A stretch of 64,000 bases of DNA, taken from contig CP034976.1 in NCBI GenBank assembly GCA_004026145.2, positions 657,169 through 721,168 of the forward strand, given 5' to 3'. Numbering within the stretch: position 1 is the first letter of the stretch; every line of letters starts with the position of its first letter. The position numbers and the translations under genes were made by a program. The notes under the pieces were generated by a model. The model searched no databases, was not told the origin of the DNA, and worked only from the letters and a program-made list of their open reading frames with translations. Of this stretch, positions 11,216 to 22,699 are shown in pieces. This DNA is from Takifugu bimaculatus. Its lineage: Eukaryota; Chordata; Actinopteri; Tetraodontiformes; Tetraodontidae.

Positions 11216-12167
11216 AATCAGTTCACCTACCAGCATATATTCACCCACCTGCTCTTTCTGTGCTGCATTCCACAGATTAAACTCAGCCACAAGATCGCTG
11301 CTCAGGTAATCTAATTTTATTACACACAACCCAACAAACTGATTGATAATCCCAACTGGGTCCAAACACACCTACAAACGCCGAAAAAACACGACTGACA
11401 TAAAGGTGTGTCAGGTTAATGATTCGCAGCTAATGCTAAAAGTACCACTCGATGTGGGATTTAAAGTAGAAACAAAAAGAAATTAATCTTTGAAGATGTA
11501 TAGTTTGGGTTGCTGTGGTGGTGACATGTCCTACGATATATAAACGTTAAAAAGATGAGAAAAATCTTTCCTTATATGATATTGCATAATCACAGTAAGC
11601 TATAAATCTTGAAATGTTTCATTTTAATGATTGAGAGAGTCAAACATTTAAGTAAATTTGTGTATTTTAGAATGTCCTTCAATGGCCAATGAGTCACAAA
11701 TGTTGATGACAAAACCTTCCATTTAGACTCCCTAAGGTGTTCCGTCTTATAGACAGCACTTTGACATAAGAACACTGGGTGTTTCAGAACATCATGTGAT
11801 CACATCAAAATATTTCAGGTTCCATACAAACACACAGCTACCAGCACGTCTCACCAAGAAAGAAGGTGAGACACTACAATGAAGTCTGGTGAATGAAGAT
11901 GATGGTTTTACTTGCCGACGGTTGTTTATCACTTTAGGTCGACTTCTATCAGTTTGGTGTATTTTCTGCTTTGGTGAAGATAAAAATAAAAACTTGGTGA
12001 TTTTACTCTGTCTCCACTTCATAAGGATACAATTTGGCACAGAGAATTTTAAGGTGACCAAAGGGATTCTGTTATTAAAATCTCATACAGTGACATTCAA
12101 AGAAGAGGAGTGCACACCTTGATCAACACAAAGTGGATTGCTAAGCAACTGTCTTCTTGGCCTAAGG

Positions 12168-12263
12168 CAGCGCTTCTCAAATAGTGGGGTGCGCCCCCCA
12201 GGGGGCGCAAAATGTTTTCTTCTTCCTAGGGGGGGCGTAACAGAAAATAATTGAGAAGCACTG
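12168..12263. mobile_element. 96-bp hAT-type MITE upstream of gene A copy 2
   Basis: Its termini are CAGCGCTTCTCAA and TTGAGAAGCACTG, near-perfect inverted repeats of the hAT type. It is flanked by exact 8-bp duplications GCCTAAGG (12160-12167 and 12264-12271). The matching place in copy 1 (around 140-150) has a single gctgaagg and no insert, which gives a clean empty site. The element therefore inserted after the cassette duplicated. It lies about 120 bases upstream of the gene A copy 2 ATG, in the probable 5' UTR intron or promoter. Confidence 0.9.
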
Positions 12264-12386
12264 GCCTAAGGGGACTGTTCTCTTCTTACATGTTGTCGCA
12301 GGTTTAGCGGTTAACTTTGAATATTTCATCAGAGTAGAAAAGTACTTGAAATCCTCTGTCCTGTCCTTTCTCTCCAGTATCGAAAC

Positions 12387-14430
12387 ATGGCCAACCAGAT
12401 CGTAAAGACCACTCAAAGTCTCACCACTGCAGCAGAGATGCGGGAGACCACCAAAATGCTGATGCAGCCCAATGCAAACTGGGAGGAATACCTGAGCCCT
12501 GCTCCTCTCTCTATTGCTATAATGGGGGAGTTGGTGTTCATCTCTTCCTGTGAGGATTTCTCTATCAAGGAGAACTGCCCAGAAGGAGGTTTCAAGTACA
12601 TCAAGTACCCAAACTCCTTCAGAGCCTGTCTGATGCAAGTGTGTAACTCAGGCTGGCAGGCTTTTAATGAGGCCCACAAGAACATGGATCAAATCCGTAT
12701 TCACACGGGAACAATTCCTGATTACATGAAGACGGCAGTCAATGTTCTCTTTAACGGCAGTGATGATGTGGTCAAAACTCTTCTGCCAAACCAGCTGGAC
12801 AACATCCGTGACATAGCAGAGGAGTGCGTGATATTGGCAGAAGGTGTTGAAAAGAAGTACCTTGATGTCATCTGTTTAATCCAGGAGCTGCTGGAGGCCT
12901 GTGTCAATGCTAAACATTTCTATGGAGAAGAGCTCGAAAAGGTGAAGATGAAGCTAGAGGAAACTAAAATGAAAGAGAAGACAGCCAGGCAGCTGAATGA
13001 ACGGTCCAAGAAAGCAATGGAGGACTTGGAAAAGGAGATGGAAGGGGCACAAGAGGCATTCAACAGCACCATGAACTCCATTCCCACTGGGTGGGAGATG
13101 ATCGCCATGGATTTTGTGGAAGGAATCTCCTCAGCAGTAACAGGAATACTGAATGGATTTGTTTCCAGAACAAGTGACTCATCTGGGGGAGCAGGTGGAT
13201 CACCCACAACCCTAAATGACAGTGATACAAAGGTTGATGAAATTGCACAAATAAGAGTCTGCAGCAAATCTGAGGAGATTCTGAAACTGGCAGGGCTTCT
13301 AAAAGGGTTCGTCAAAAATGGAGAAATAGACTGGAAGGACCTGTACGATCAGAAAAATAAAAGGTGTTCCAAGGCTAACTGGATTGAAGAGCAATTTAAA
13401 AGGATCACTGGGGAACTGAAAACGTTACCAGAGGAGAAACTATGTGACAGAGCACTGTCCATCTGTGAGCGTGGCATCAACATTTGTGAAGAGATGGACA
13501 TGTATTCTCCAGAACACAAGTGGAATGACAAGCAGACCAAAAAGATGGTAAAAAGCATCAAAAAGTTGCATGAAGATTCACTTGCTTTTGACTCCAAGAG
13601 CAAGAAAATTTCAGGTACTCCTGCTCTGACCCCCAAACCACCAATGATGTTCAAGACGGAGAACAACTCAGAACACAAATCAGCCGGTCAGACAGCTTCT
13701 GAAAATGCTCGTTACAAGATTGAGCTGAGCAGAGAACAACTCAAACAAACGCGTGACTCCTATCAAAAGAGTGTGGAGAACATGGAGAAGAATGAAAGGG
13801 AACTGACTGAGATTCTGTGTGAGATGCAAAAATGCAACATCAAAGAGATTGACTTTGACACCACCATCAAAATGCTGGTCAAGGGTCTGGACGCCATGGG
13901 CAGGGTCAAAGAGCAATGGGAGAAGATGGTTCGCTTCTTCCAGATGGTCTCCAACATTGTCAAAACCAGCCTCAGCAAGACCCTGAAAAACTTTGTTACT
14001 ACATGTGATGACTCAAAGAAACTTTCTTACAACGACAAGCTCTTCACAAAAGACCTCCTGTACAACCAAGCCTTCCAAGCCTCCAACGTTGCCAGCCTGG
14101 TCCACATGATCTCAGGGACGTACACTGAGGTGTCCAGCAAGTACCTGATGGACAGAGTGAGCAGCCTGGGCAGGCTCATGGCCATGGATAAGGACAGACC
14201 TGAGTTCCATCAAGAGCGCGCCATGCTGCAGCAGTCCTGCCAGGACGCTCAGAGGTATTCTGCAGCTGGTGATCAAGAACAAAAAAGACTTTGAGAGGAA
14301 GACCGATGCAAGAATGGAGAAAATCGAGTGTGAACTGAAGGCCATTCTTCCTGCTGCCCCACCCCAGGAGACTGAGAGGATTAAAGAAATTGTCCAGGCT
14401 GGCTTTGAAGGACAGGAGGACTACTACTAA
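12387..14430 (+). pseudogene. Gene A copy 2, frameshifted near the 3' end
   Basis: This is a near-identical copy of the gene at 272-2317, with the same ATG context and the same hydrophobic segment and coiled coils. It reads in frame to codon 622. At 14251-14255 it has AGAGG where copy 1 has AGAGAGG (2135-2141), a 2-bp loss in a short AG repeat. Translation then shifts and stops at 14292-14294 after 635 codons, so the last about 59 normal residues, including the acidic EDYY tail, are lost. The old frame and its TAA at 14428-14430 are still readable in the DNA. It could be a recent pseudogene, a truncated but working variant, or a sequencing error. The open part also has scattered amino-acid changes relative to copy 1. 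Confidence 0.8.
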
Positions 14431-15023
14431 TTCAACACGATTTAGAATAATTGAACTGTCGTCACATCAGCGCTTTGAGCAAAAGATACTACACAACTGC
14501 TTTTTGATGCTAATTACTTACAAACATGTGCAAGAAGACTTGGTAAAAGTTTGAACTAGTTTTGGGACTCGTGTTTTAATCTGCTCTCCACAAAAGTGAG
14601 ACCTTGGGAGAAAATCATCAAGGCACAGCCAAAAAAACCCAAACCTGGTTGAAGAGACGACGCCAGTCTGACAGTAGAATGTGTGCCATGACATTTGATC
14701 TGTGTGAACAGCAGTAAATAAAAGTCTTGTTTTCAAGCTGAGCTGTTGTCCTGTTGCCTCCTTTTGAACACGAGACGGAAGGGTAAATCAGTCATCTTAC
14801 GAAGTGGTGCCAGCGAATGATTTGTTATTGATTAATGGGTTGTTGTTCATCCATCAAACGCCAAAACAATTGTTTTGACTGTTTATCATGGGAAATTTGG
14901 ATAATTCCAAAAGTACAGTCCTGGTATCTGGTTGTAGAGAGGGGCGTTCAAAGGTTTCTGTCATAATGAGGTTTTTCTTTTTTCTTTAATATTTAGGTCT
15001 CCATCTTTCAGTCTCGTGTGGTC
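14431..15023. other. Gene A copy 2 3' UTR and A-B spacer
   Basis: No gene is present. The spacer is shorter than in copy 1. AATAAA at 14717-14722 is the likely polyadenylation signal. A pyrimidine tract ending TTTAG at 14992-14996 is the likely splice acceptor in front of the first coding exon of gene B copy 2. Confidence 0.5.
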
Positions 15024-16912
15024 ATGGCTTGGAACATTTCCTGTAGGTATGTATCACAACCACAAGACTTCAGTTTATATACAGTTTGATCAACAGTCAG
15101 AATTAGGGCTGTCCAAATGATCACGTTAACTTGCTTATGTCAAAATGAATACATTCACTTTGACAGTCGGCCTCACAGGAAGTCTGTGGGTCCGTGATAA
15201 CGTGATAATTAAGGCGTTAACACTGACATCACTAATCATAATAGATACTGTTTTGGCTGGATTATGTGTGTCTTCCGTAAACGGGTCAGAACATTTGCAT
15301 ATGAACCAAAATTGTCCAACATTTCAGTTATTAACGCACAAAAACCTACATGGATGATACACATTAAAGGTACCTTGACACTAACCCACTGTAAAGCCAA
15401 GAGTTGAGGTGTGAAGAGCGAAGGAGAGCATCAGCTAACGGCTCACCATCAGCTCAGCTTCTGTTTTACCCAAACCTACAGCTACGTCCCAGGTGGGCCT
15501 TTTGGTGCCACAGTAATTATTGCCCCTGCTACCACAGGTCTCCAGAACTATAAATACTTATTATAAACCATAAAAGAGAAAAATAACAGCAATGATCAGC
15601 CAATGCAGAAGTACATAAACAAGGTTTAGAGATGGATCACAAATGTAAACATGTTTTTATCAAAACACCGTAATGACCTGTCAAGTGTTTGGTAAGTCGA
15701 CCCTGGTGGTCCGGGTTCTTAAGGCTTTCCTTTTTGGACTCTCAGTTCTGTAGGTTCCCAGGACAGGGAGCTGAGGAAAGTGGCCCAGGCTGTGATCGTC
15801 CCACTGAAGAGTGGACTCCAGTCCTTCAATAAAGTTTCAGAGATCCTCCTCAGTGTCCATGCAGACATGGTCCTTCCTGACACTCAAACCTTTCATGATA
15901 TCAGAAGACAGATTCTAAATATGGAACAACAACTAGAAAGCTCTGAGAGGATAGCTGCAGGGGAGCTCCAGGACGTGGACAGGCAGACCGAGGTTCTCAC
16001 TGCAGACCAGGGTCGTTTAGCAAGGCTGAAACAGGAGAAACAGTTAGAGTTAGACAAGCTACAAAAACAGCTGGGCTCTTACAGGTCTTCTTTGGAGACC
16101 TACAAAGATGCTCTGAACACCCAGAGGAGAAACCTGGAATCAGCAAAAGAAACTTTAGAGAACATGAGAAAGAAGAGGGATGAAGCAGAGAAGATGAGGA
16201 ATGTAGGACTTGGTCTGCTGGCCATCCCATTCATTGGATGGGCTGTTGGTGAGTAAATAAAAGTTGAAGCTTCAGATGATTTGAAACATGTTCAGTGATT
16301 TTGTGTTTGACTAAAGTTACTAGAAGATAATTGTGAGACACACTGAAGATGTTTTTGGACCATCACGATCTGGTCATGTGAATCTATTTTACATTTATTT
16401 CAGGCTCTGGTCTGGCTATTGGTGGTGCAATAAATCTGGATCAGGCCTCTGGTGCTGTCGACACTGCTAGAAGTGAGGTGGACAGCTGTGAATCTCAGGT
16501 CACAAAATACCGCAACAAAGTGTCGGAGTTCCAGAGCTTGATCTCCAAAGCTGAACGTGAAATCCAAGATGTTGACCACAAAATTCATCAGACTGACGCC
16601 AACCTGCGAGATTTGTCTGGGAGGCGGGAGGTTGTTGCTGATGTTCAGAGTAAAATGAGGAGAGTTGTCAATCAGCTGGGGGTGCTGAGTGGGATAGGGA
16701 ATGTGGCAAAGCTGCAGACCCGGCATCTGGTCCTGTTGGAGCCTGTGATGAAGGTGATGGAGGAGATGACAACAGCACTGGGTCGGATCACTGGAGAGGA
16801 GCTGCTGAACACAGAAGGGATAAAGAGCCTGTTGGGGCGCATGAAGAGGAACCAGGAACAACTAAAGTGCCTGGTTGATGCTAAACAGGGAGCAGATGAT
16901 GAGTATTATTAA
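15024..16912 (+). CDS. Gene B copy 2: intact 344-aa coiled-coil/hydrophobic hairpin protein
   Basis: The coding exons are 15024-15046, 15746-16248 and 16404-16912. They have exactly the lengths of copy 1 (23, 503 and 509 bases) and the same splice phases. The donors (AG/GTATGT, G/GTGAGT) and acceptors (CTCAG, TTTCAG) are all canonical. The architecture is the same: coiled coil, hydrophobic hairpin split by the second intron, coiled coil, acidic tail ending DEYY. Differences from copy 1 are a handful of substitutions, several of them just after the hairpin (GGAINLDQ instead of SGAVDMDQ) and in the first helix. Intron sequence is also highly similar, so the duplication is recent. Its upstream partner, gene A copy 2, is frameshifted. 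Function is unknown; the pore-forming idea given for copy 1 applies here too as inference. Confidence 0.75.
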
Positions 16913-17328
16913 CTGATGTTCTGCTGTTTGGTGAATTCTAACATAGAAACACCCGTGGCTCATTGATAAAAAGCTGTCAGGACATTTGTCCTCTTCTGAA
17001 TGAGTTCAGCTCAGGAGAAACAGTTTTTTTCTTTTGTGTAATAGTCTGTTTATAAAATCTGAATCTTCTAAATGTCTGGAAATTTCATTGATTTCATGAT
17101 AAAGGCTGAATATGTTCTTCCAAATGAGACTTCTCTGTTTGCTTTATGATCAGATGTTCCTCAGGATACAACAATGAACTCCTGCTTCTGAATTTTGTTT
17201 GGAGGGTTTTCATTTCAGGTTTTGGTCTGCAAAACTAGAACAAGTCATCATGAGGTAGACGGAAATCTACAGCTCAGCCGTAGAGGCCGAGGCAACGCTT
17301 TAATTCCAGATGGGATAGCTTTATTGAC
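16913..17328. other. 3' flank of gene B copy 2
   Basis: Similarity to the flank of copy 1 (5718 onward) continues to roughly 17150 and then ends, which marks the right boundary of the duplicated unit. No further feature is seen before the retroelement at 17329. Confidence 0.4.
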
Positions 17329-17785
17329 TGTTATGAACGGAAGACACAAACTGAATCCCAGAATTCATAGACAAAAACAACAGCAAAAGATGATCTACAA
17401 GAAGCTTTACTGAAGATTTAGCAGTTGGTAATCTGCAGATAACTCCTTGGTGGGAAAACACAGTTGGGTCAGGCTTGGCGGCACGAACAGTCATTTGAGA
17501 AGTCGATCTGTAGAACAAACAGACAATGAGTTCCGAGTTTGAAACAGGAATCCAAAAGAACATTTAGGAGCCAGGCTGTATCGAGGGGGATTGAACAACG
17601 GATCGGCGAAGATATAAGTGTGAAAGTCTTTAAAAGAAGGAGGCAGGTGAAGATGATTGTCATGTGATGAGTAGCAGGTGTGTAATTTTTAAGATGGGAG
17701 TGAATCGGGAAGCAGCCTCACCCAGATTGGAAATGCGATTCAGAAGGGAGGGGGAGAGGGAACACACAAGGGAAAACTCTTAACA
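17329..17785 (-). repeat. 3' LTR of a minus-strand Ty3/gypsy element
   Basis: Read on the minus strand, this 457-bp block starts TGTTAAGAG and ends ATAACA. It is preceded by a G-rich polypurine tract (17786-17800), the standard signal next to a 3' LTR. Its inner part resembles the LTR of the plus-strand element at 18489. The adjacent coding remnants on the minus strand (17816-18483) are the integrase end. Confidence 0.65.
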
Positions 17786-18488
17786 CTAACCCCCCCCTCA
17801 ATGGGAGCCTCAAGGTTACCCACAGGGTTTGTCAGAGTTTTCACAGTGGAACTGGGCATTTAGGTCTGGGTCTAAAAGAAAAGAGCGAGGCACCCAGGAG
17901 CATACTTTAGGGCCATACCCCTCCCAGTAGGTACTGAAGACCCTGACCTTTGTGTCGGACCTCCTACAAGCCCCGCACCCTATAAGTGGGCCGATCATCA
18001 ATGAGCCGGCAGGGAGGCGGGGGTTTGGAAGGAGGGGACAGAGAGCTCGGGGACACAGATTTGAGTTGAGAGACGTGGAAGTTTGGGTGAATCTTCATGG
18101 ACTCCGGCAGAGGGATTTATAATGGGGACTGGACCAATGAAGCGGGGAGTGACCTTACAGGATTTGGTGACCAACGGGATATTCCCGGTGGACAGCCAAA
18201 CAAACTAACCAGGTTGATAGGAGGGGGGCTGGTTGGCAGTGGGAGTTGAAGTTGGCCAAGTGCTGGCTGGTGTTCTGGGTGCTCTCCAGTCTCCCGGGCC
18301 CTCTGAAAGAACTCCTGCACTGATAGAACCGCCGTCTCTTGCTCCTGGAAGGAGAGGATGGGAGGTTGGTAGCCCAGAGAGGCTTCAAAAGGGGACAGTC
18401 TTGTTGCAGAACATGTGAGGGTGTTGTGGGCATATTCCACCCAATGAAGATGATTACTCCAGGAAGACAGGTTGCAAAGGTTTGACTC

Positions 18489-20570
18489 TGTTAGGAGTCC
18501 CGAGTGTTTTCACTCTCCCCCTCCCCATGTGTGTCTTTTCTGTGTTTCCCTTGTCTGTCTATTCTCAGGCTGGGCGGTGCGGCTTACAGACTCTCCCCCA
18601 TCGGGCAATCAAAACACATCTGAGACTGATCTCCAGTCAATCCATCCACACCTGCCATTCACTTTAAAAGCCTGGTCAACTCTCCAATCAATGCCAGTTC
18701 GTTGTTAACCCCCCGTGGTACAGCCTGGCTGCTAAAACTCTGTATGCAAGTTTGTTTCCCCGTTCCTGTTTCCAATTCTGAGCTAATCGTTCATCTCTCC
18801 CGCAGATCGCCTTTTCGATACCTGTTCGCACTGCCCAGCCTGCTCGAGCTTGAATGTGTTTGTCTGCTTCCAGCACCACTTGGTTTTGTTCTTAACCAGA
18901 ACCTCAGTAAAACTGATTCACAACCTCACCTGGTCGTGTGTGTCTGCATTTGAGGTCTTGATTCATGTCTGCAATGCAGTATGAACAGTATGAATTGGCC
19001 AGCAAATGGACCCCATGGATACACAGCATGCTGTGTCCCACCAGGGAGCCTTACTGGGACAGCATGGACAGCTGTTACAAGCCCTGGTAGAGAACAGCAT
19101 CTAGTTGGCCAAAGCAGTGGCTGACCTGACACAACAGGTTGAAGGAATCCCAGGACCTGCATTCCCTCATCTCCCTGGCCATTTCATTGGACAACCGCCT
19201 GAGGGCGAGACCCCGGGGGCGAGCCTCCCGCACTCTGAGTTATCGGGCCCCACCATCCACGGCCCCAGTTCTGTTTCTTGCTCACTTGGGGCCTCCCAGT
19301 CCAGTTCAGGTGGCTCACACTGTGCCCTCAGATGCGCCGACCACTGCGGAGCAGCCTATGCAGCTTAGGCGTGCCAGGCTAACACCAGCGGAGCACCATT
19401 GCGGAATCGGAGCGGGTGAGTGCCTGTACTGCGGCCATTCGGGTCACTTCATTGCAGGCTGCCCGGTTCGACCAAAAGGGCGGGCCCATCAGTAGCTGTG
19501 GGGGTACTGGCGGGCCAGAAGTCAGGTAAGGACAAACCCCTGTCTTTGGATCAACTCCTGTTGTCGGTCTCCTTGTGTGTCGGAGGTCAAGTTCTTCCTC
19601 TCCAGGCCCTGATTGATTCTGGAGCCCAGGACAGTCTTTTGGACCAGGAATTGCTGCAAGTGGGTGCTGCAAGTGGGCTGCGTGCTGGAACCCCTGCCCT
19701 CTCCTTACACTGTTAAAGCCTTGGATGGCAGGGTCATCGCCCAGGTCACTCACTCGGGGAACCATTTGGAGTCAATCTCCTTCTTGGTGATCCCAGCTTC
19801 AAGGACTCTGATGGTTCTGGGTTATCCAAGGTTGCGCCACCATAACCCCACATCAACTGGGTGCAAGGCAAAGTGGTGAGTTAGTTCTCATTGACTCTCT
19901 CTGCCTTAAATCGGCACTGGCTCCCAGAATGAGTTCGGCCACTCCATGCTCCCCACCAGCACCCCCGACCTTTCTGGGGTGCCCGAGCTGTACCGCGAAC
20001 TCTGAGGTGTTCAGAGAGGAGAAGGCAAACTCCTTGCCCCCCCACCGGTTAATGACTGTGCTATTGACCGGGGCATCCCTTCCTCCCAGTCAGCTGTACA
20101 ACTTGTAACGCCCTGAGAGAGAAGCCATAGAATGCTACATAGCAGAGTCCCTAGCGGCGGGGATTATCCAACCGTCCTCTTCACCTCTTGGGGTGGGGTT
20201 CTTCTTCGTGGAGAAGGACAAGTCTCTCTGGCCGTGCATCAATTATTGAGGCTTGAATGACATCACCATTAAAAACAAGTACAGTACCCGTTGCTGTTGA
20301 TCTTCTTGGTGTTTGAGCATCTCCAGGATGAACAGGTGTTTGTTTCTACGTTCCTGCTTCCAGTCGGAAACTAATTATTCATCTCTCGCACAGGTCGCTT
20401 TTGGATGCCTGTTCACGCTGCCCAGCCTGCTCCAGCTTGAACGTGTTTGTCTGCTTCCAGCACCACTTGCTTTTGTTCTTAACCAGAACCTCAGTAAAAC
20501 TGATTCGCAACCTCACCCGGTCGTGTGTGTCTGCATTTGGTGTCTTGATACGTGACTATTGTGCCTAACA
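18489..20570 (+). mobile_element. Plus-strand Ty3/gypsy element, internally deleted
   Basis: It starts TGTTAGGAG and ends CCTAACA, and is flanked by the 5-bp duplication GACTC (18484-18488 and 20571-20575). The 5' LTR extends to about 18960. Its second half is repeated as a truncated 3' LTR at about 20338-20570. Inside are gag with a CCHC zinc knuckle (CLYCGHSGHFIAGC, 19417-19458), an aspartic protease core (ALIDSGAQDSLLDQ, about 19605) and the start of reverse transcriptase (about 20120-20300), with frameshifts and stops. The reverse transcriptase stops abruptly at the truncated LTR, so most of pol was deleted. It is inactive. Confidence 0.8.
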
Positions 20571-20702
20571 GACTCCAGGTCTTGGTTGGCCGTTTTGGCC
20601 TGACCATTGGACTGGGGGTGGTAGCCAGAAGACAGGCTCCCGGGGTCTTGCAAAAGCCCTCTGGACCTGTGCAGTAAATTGGCGGCCCCTTTTGGAAACA
20701 AT

Positions 20703-21870
20703 GGGCCAGATTCACGAAGCGTTCTTACGAACAAATTTGTTCTTAAGTCCCATTTACGAACAGTTTACGAAGATTGTGGCATTCACCAATTTCTTCTTAT
20801 CCTGGATTTATTCGTAGGTAAGAACAAATCCTACGAACACTCAGGAGTACTCTTGCGCACATTTCAGTGCCGACATGTTGGCATGGTTGTGTTTTCTTCT
20901 CTTGTGCAGTTCAATAAAATTCAATATTACAATGATAATTCTGTCATATTTATTTGTTTATTTCCTATTTTTGGTGAATTACGGAGAATTTTAAAATTAT
21001 GTAAATGTGCCAATGACTTAACATTAATCAACCAAATTGGAAACCATGCCAAAACTGTCTTTTTATTTGGTTTTATCTTGATTTATTTTATTAGGGGATC
21101 GAGGATATGCCCTGGTTCCCTGGTTGTTGACACCACTGACCAACCCTCAGACTCCACAGGAGTTGTATTCAATCAGATGCATGCGCGCAGTCGCTCCACC
21201 ATTGAACGCACCATCGGCATGTTAAAGGGGCGCTGGATGTGTTTGGACACAGAGCCACAACCCCGTGAGGATGTGCGTCCTGACGCAATGATGGGGCCAG
21301 ACTGCAGGCACGCGGTTCACGTTCGAGCACGATTAATTGCCCGTTTGTGAATAAAATGCATTATTGTCACAATCCGAGCACAGCTTTTACACGTTTAATT
21401 TTTTTACATTCTTCTTTTTTTTACATTCTCATTGATTTCTTTAAGCGTGTTGGCTATAGTCATCAGGGTTGAGGCAATTTTATCAAGCGTGTTAGCCATC
21501 CTTTCTTGATTGTTCAACACGGCGTCAGAAATCAGGCGTGGAGAGGCAACCTTTGGGCATTTCGCTTTGGGCATTTCGCTTTGGGCATTTGGCTGCTTTT
21601 TGCTTTGTCTACAGGGTCCTGCTGCAGTTCCTTTTATGGGCATTAGTGGGCGGTGGCTTATGCTAATCGTATGTTAATTAACTCACCTGGCACGCGCTTT
21701 CAACTTACGAACAGATGGCATTCATCAATCTAAGAACACAGCTGCGAACAATTCTGGGGCTTACGAACGCGTTGATGAATCCGACGTAGGGTTTTCTTAA
21801 AAAACTTCTTAAGGACAACTTAAGAAAGAATCTAAGAAGATTCGTAAGAACATATTGGTGAATCTGGCCC
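20703..21870 (+). mobile_element. PIF-Harbinger DNA transposon, degenerate
   Basis: The inverted ends GGGCCAGATTCAC...GTTCTTACGAA and their complement at 21840-21870 are flanked by the 3-bp duplication AAT. The plus strand (about 21110-21350) encodes the end of a HARBI1-like DDE transposase, with the typical HARSRSTIERTIGMLKGRW motif. The minus strand (21404-21643) has a 79-aa frame, rich in charged helix, that fits the C-terminus of the Myb/SANT-like helper protein these elements carry. The two genes are convergent, as is usual. The N-terminal parts of both are missing, so it is inactive. Confidence 0.75.
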
Positions 21871-21914
21871 AATGTCTGAAGGAATGCCTTTGAAAACCTG
21901 TGCTGTGTCTGAAA

Positions 21915-22695
21915 CCGCACATTTGTTCCCTATTCCCTACTCACTACATGGGGGACTTGGATTGAGTGAACTAAGTAGTGTACTGAATTTAAAATTATGT
22001 TTGGGACACTACGGCCCACAAAAATGACATCATGATGTCGCATAATTACGAGCCAGGTCGACGGTAAAAGTGGCCAGGTCCATTTAATAATTTTAACCCA
22101 TCCGAAACACACCCCAATACATTCATAAATAAATGCAATATTTCACGCTAGAATTAACTTTATATAGTAAAATATTAATTTCAATAAAATAACAATTACT
22201 TATTACCTAAAATAATTAGTGTCCCTTGACATTTTCAAGCCAAGACGTGATGGCAAATTCTTGAGTCCTATTCCGCTGTAGTGAAAACATTTAATAAAGC
22301 AATTTTTCATCAAAAAATGGATCCAGAGCTACTTTTAATCTTTGTAAATACTCTTTTACTGAGATTCCGTCGCCTGGTGAGTAACAAACGATTCCGACGA
22401 ACAATTTTAAGTCAGGGGCGGGGGGACAGTGAAGGTTGATTTTTTTTTTTTACACATTTATGTTGTAATATTTTAAGATGATCATATTGGACCCCTACTG
22501 AAAAAAATTTCTTATTTCCAAAAATTTCATATATCAAACCGCACAGTAGAAATTACATTAAAAAATGTATCCCATTTTCCGAGTTAGGGTGCTCGCTTGT
22601 ACACTACTTTTCGCAGTGCATTGTGGGATACATTTGAGTGCACTACATAGGGTACAGCGATGTTCACTAAGAATTCGGACACTAGTACTGTATTT
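21915..22695. repeat. Probable non-autonomous DNA transposon
   Basis: The left part (TGTGTCTGAAACCGC...CCCTATTCCCTACTCACTAC) and the right part (GTGCACTACATAGGG...TTCGGACAC) are roughly inverted. They resemble the widespread fish elements whose ends read 'gtgtccgaa...ccctatgtagtgcac'. The interior is AT-rich and non-coding. I could not fix a target duplication, so the boundaries are approximate. Confidence 0.4.
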
Positions 22696-22699
22696 CAAA

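Larger units (their letters stand above)
17786..21905 (-). mobile_element. Minus-strand Ty3/gypsy pol remnant, interrupted twice
   Basis: Integrase and chromodomain-like sequence lies on the minus strand in three pieces: 21905-21874, 20702-20576 (with SGYHPQSNGQAK) and 18483-17816 (with EYAHNTLTCSATRLSPFEA and, near the end, WEGYGPKVCSWVPRSFLLDP). The gaps are filled by a PIF-Harbinger element (20703-21870) and a plus-strand gypsy element (18489-20570). The integrase frame resumes in register across the gypsy insertion if one target copy is removed. The rest of the frame has stops and shifts, and the 5' half of the element is missing, so it is inactive. Confidence 0.75.
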
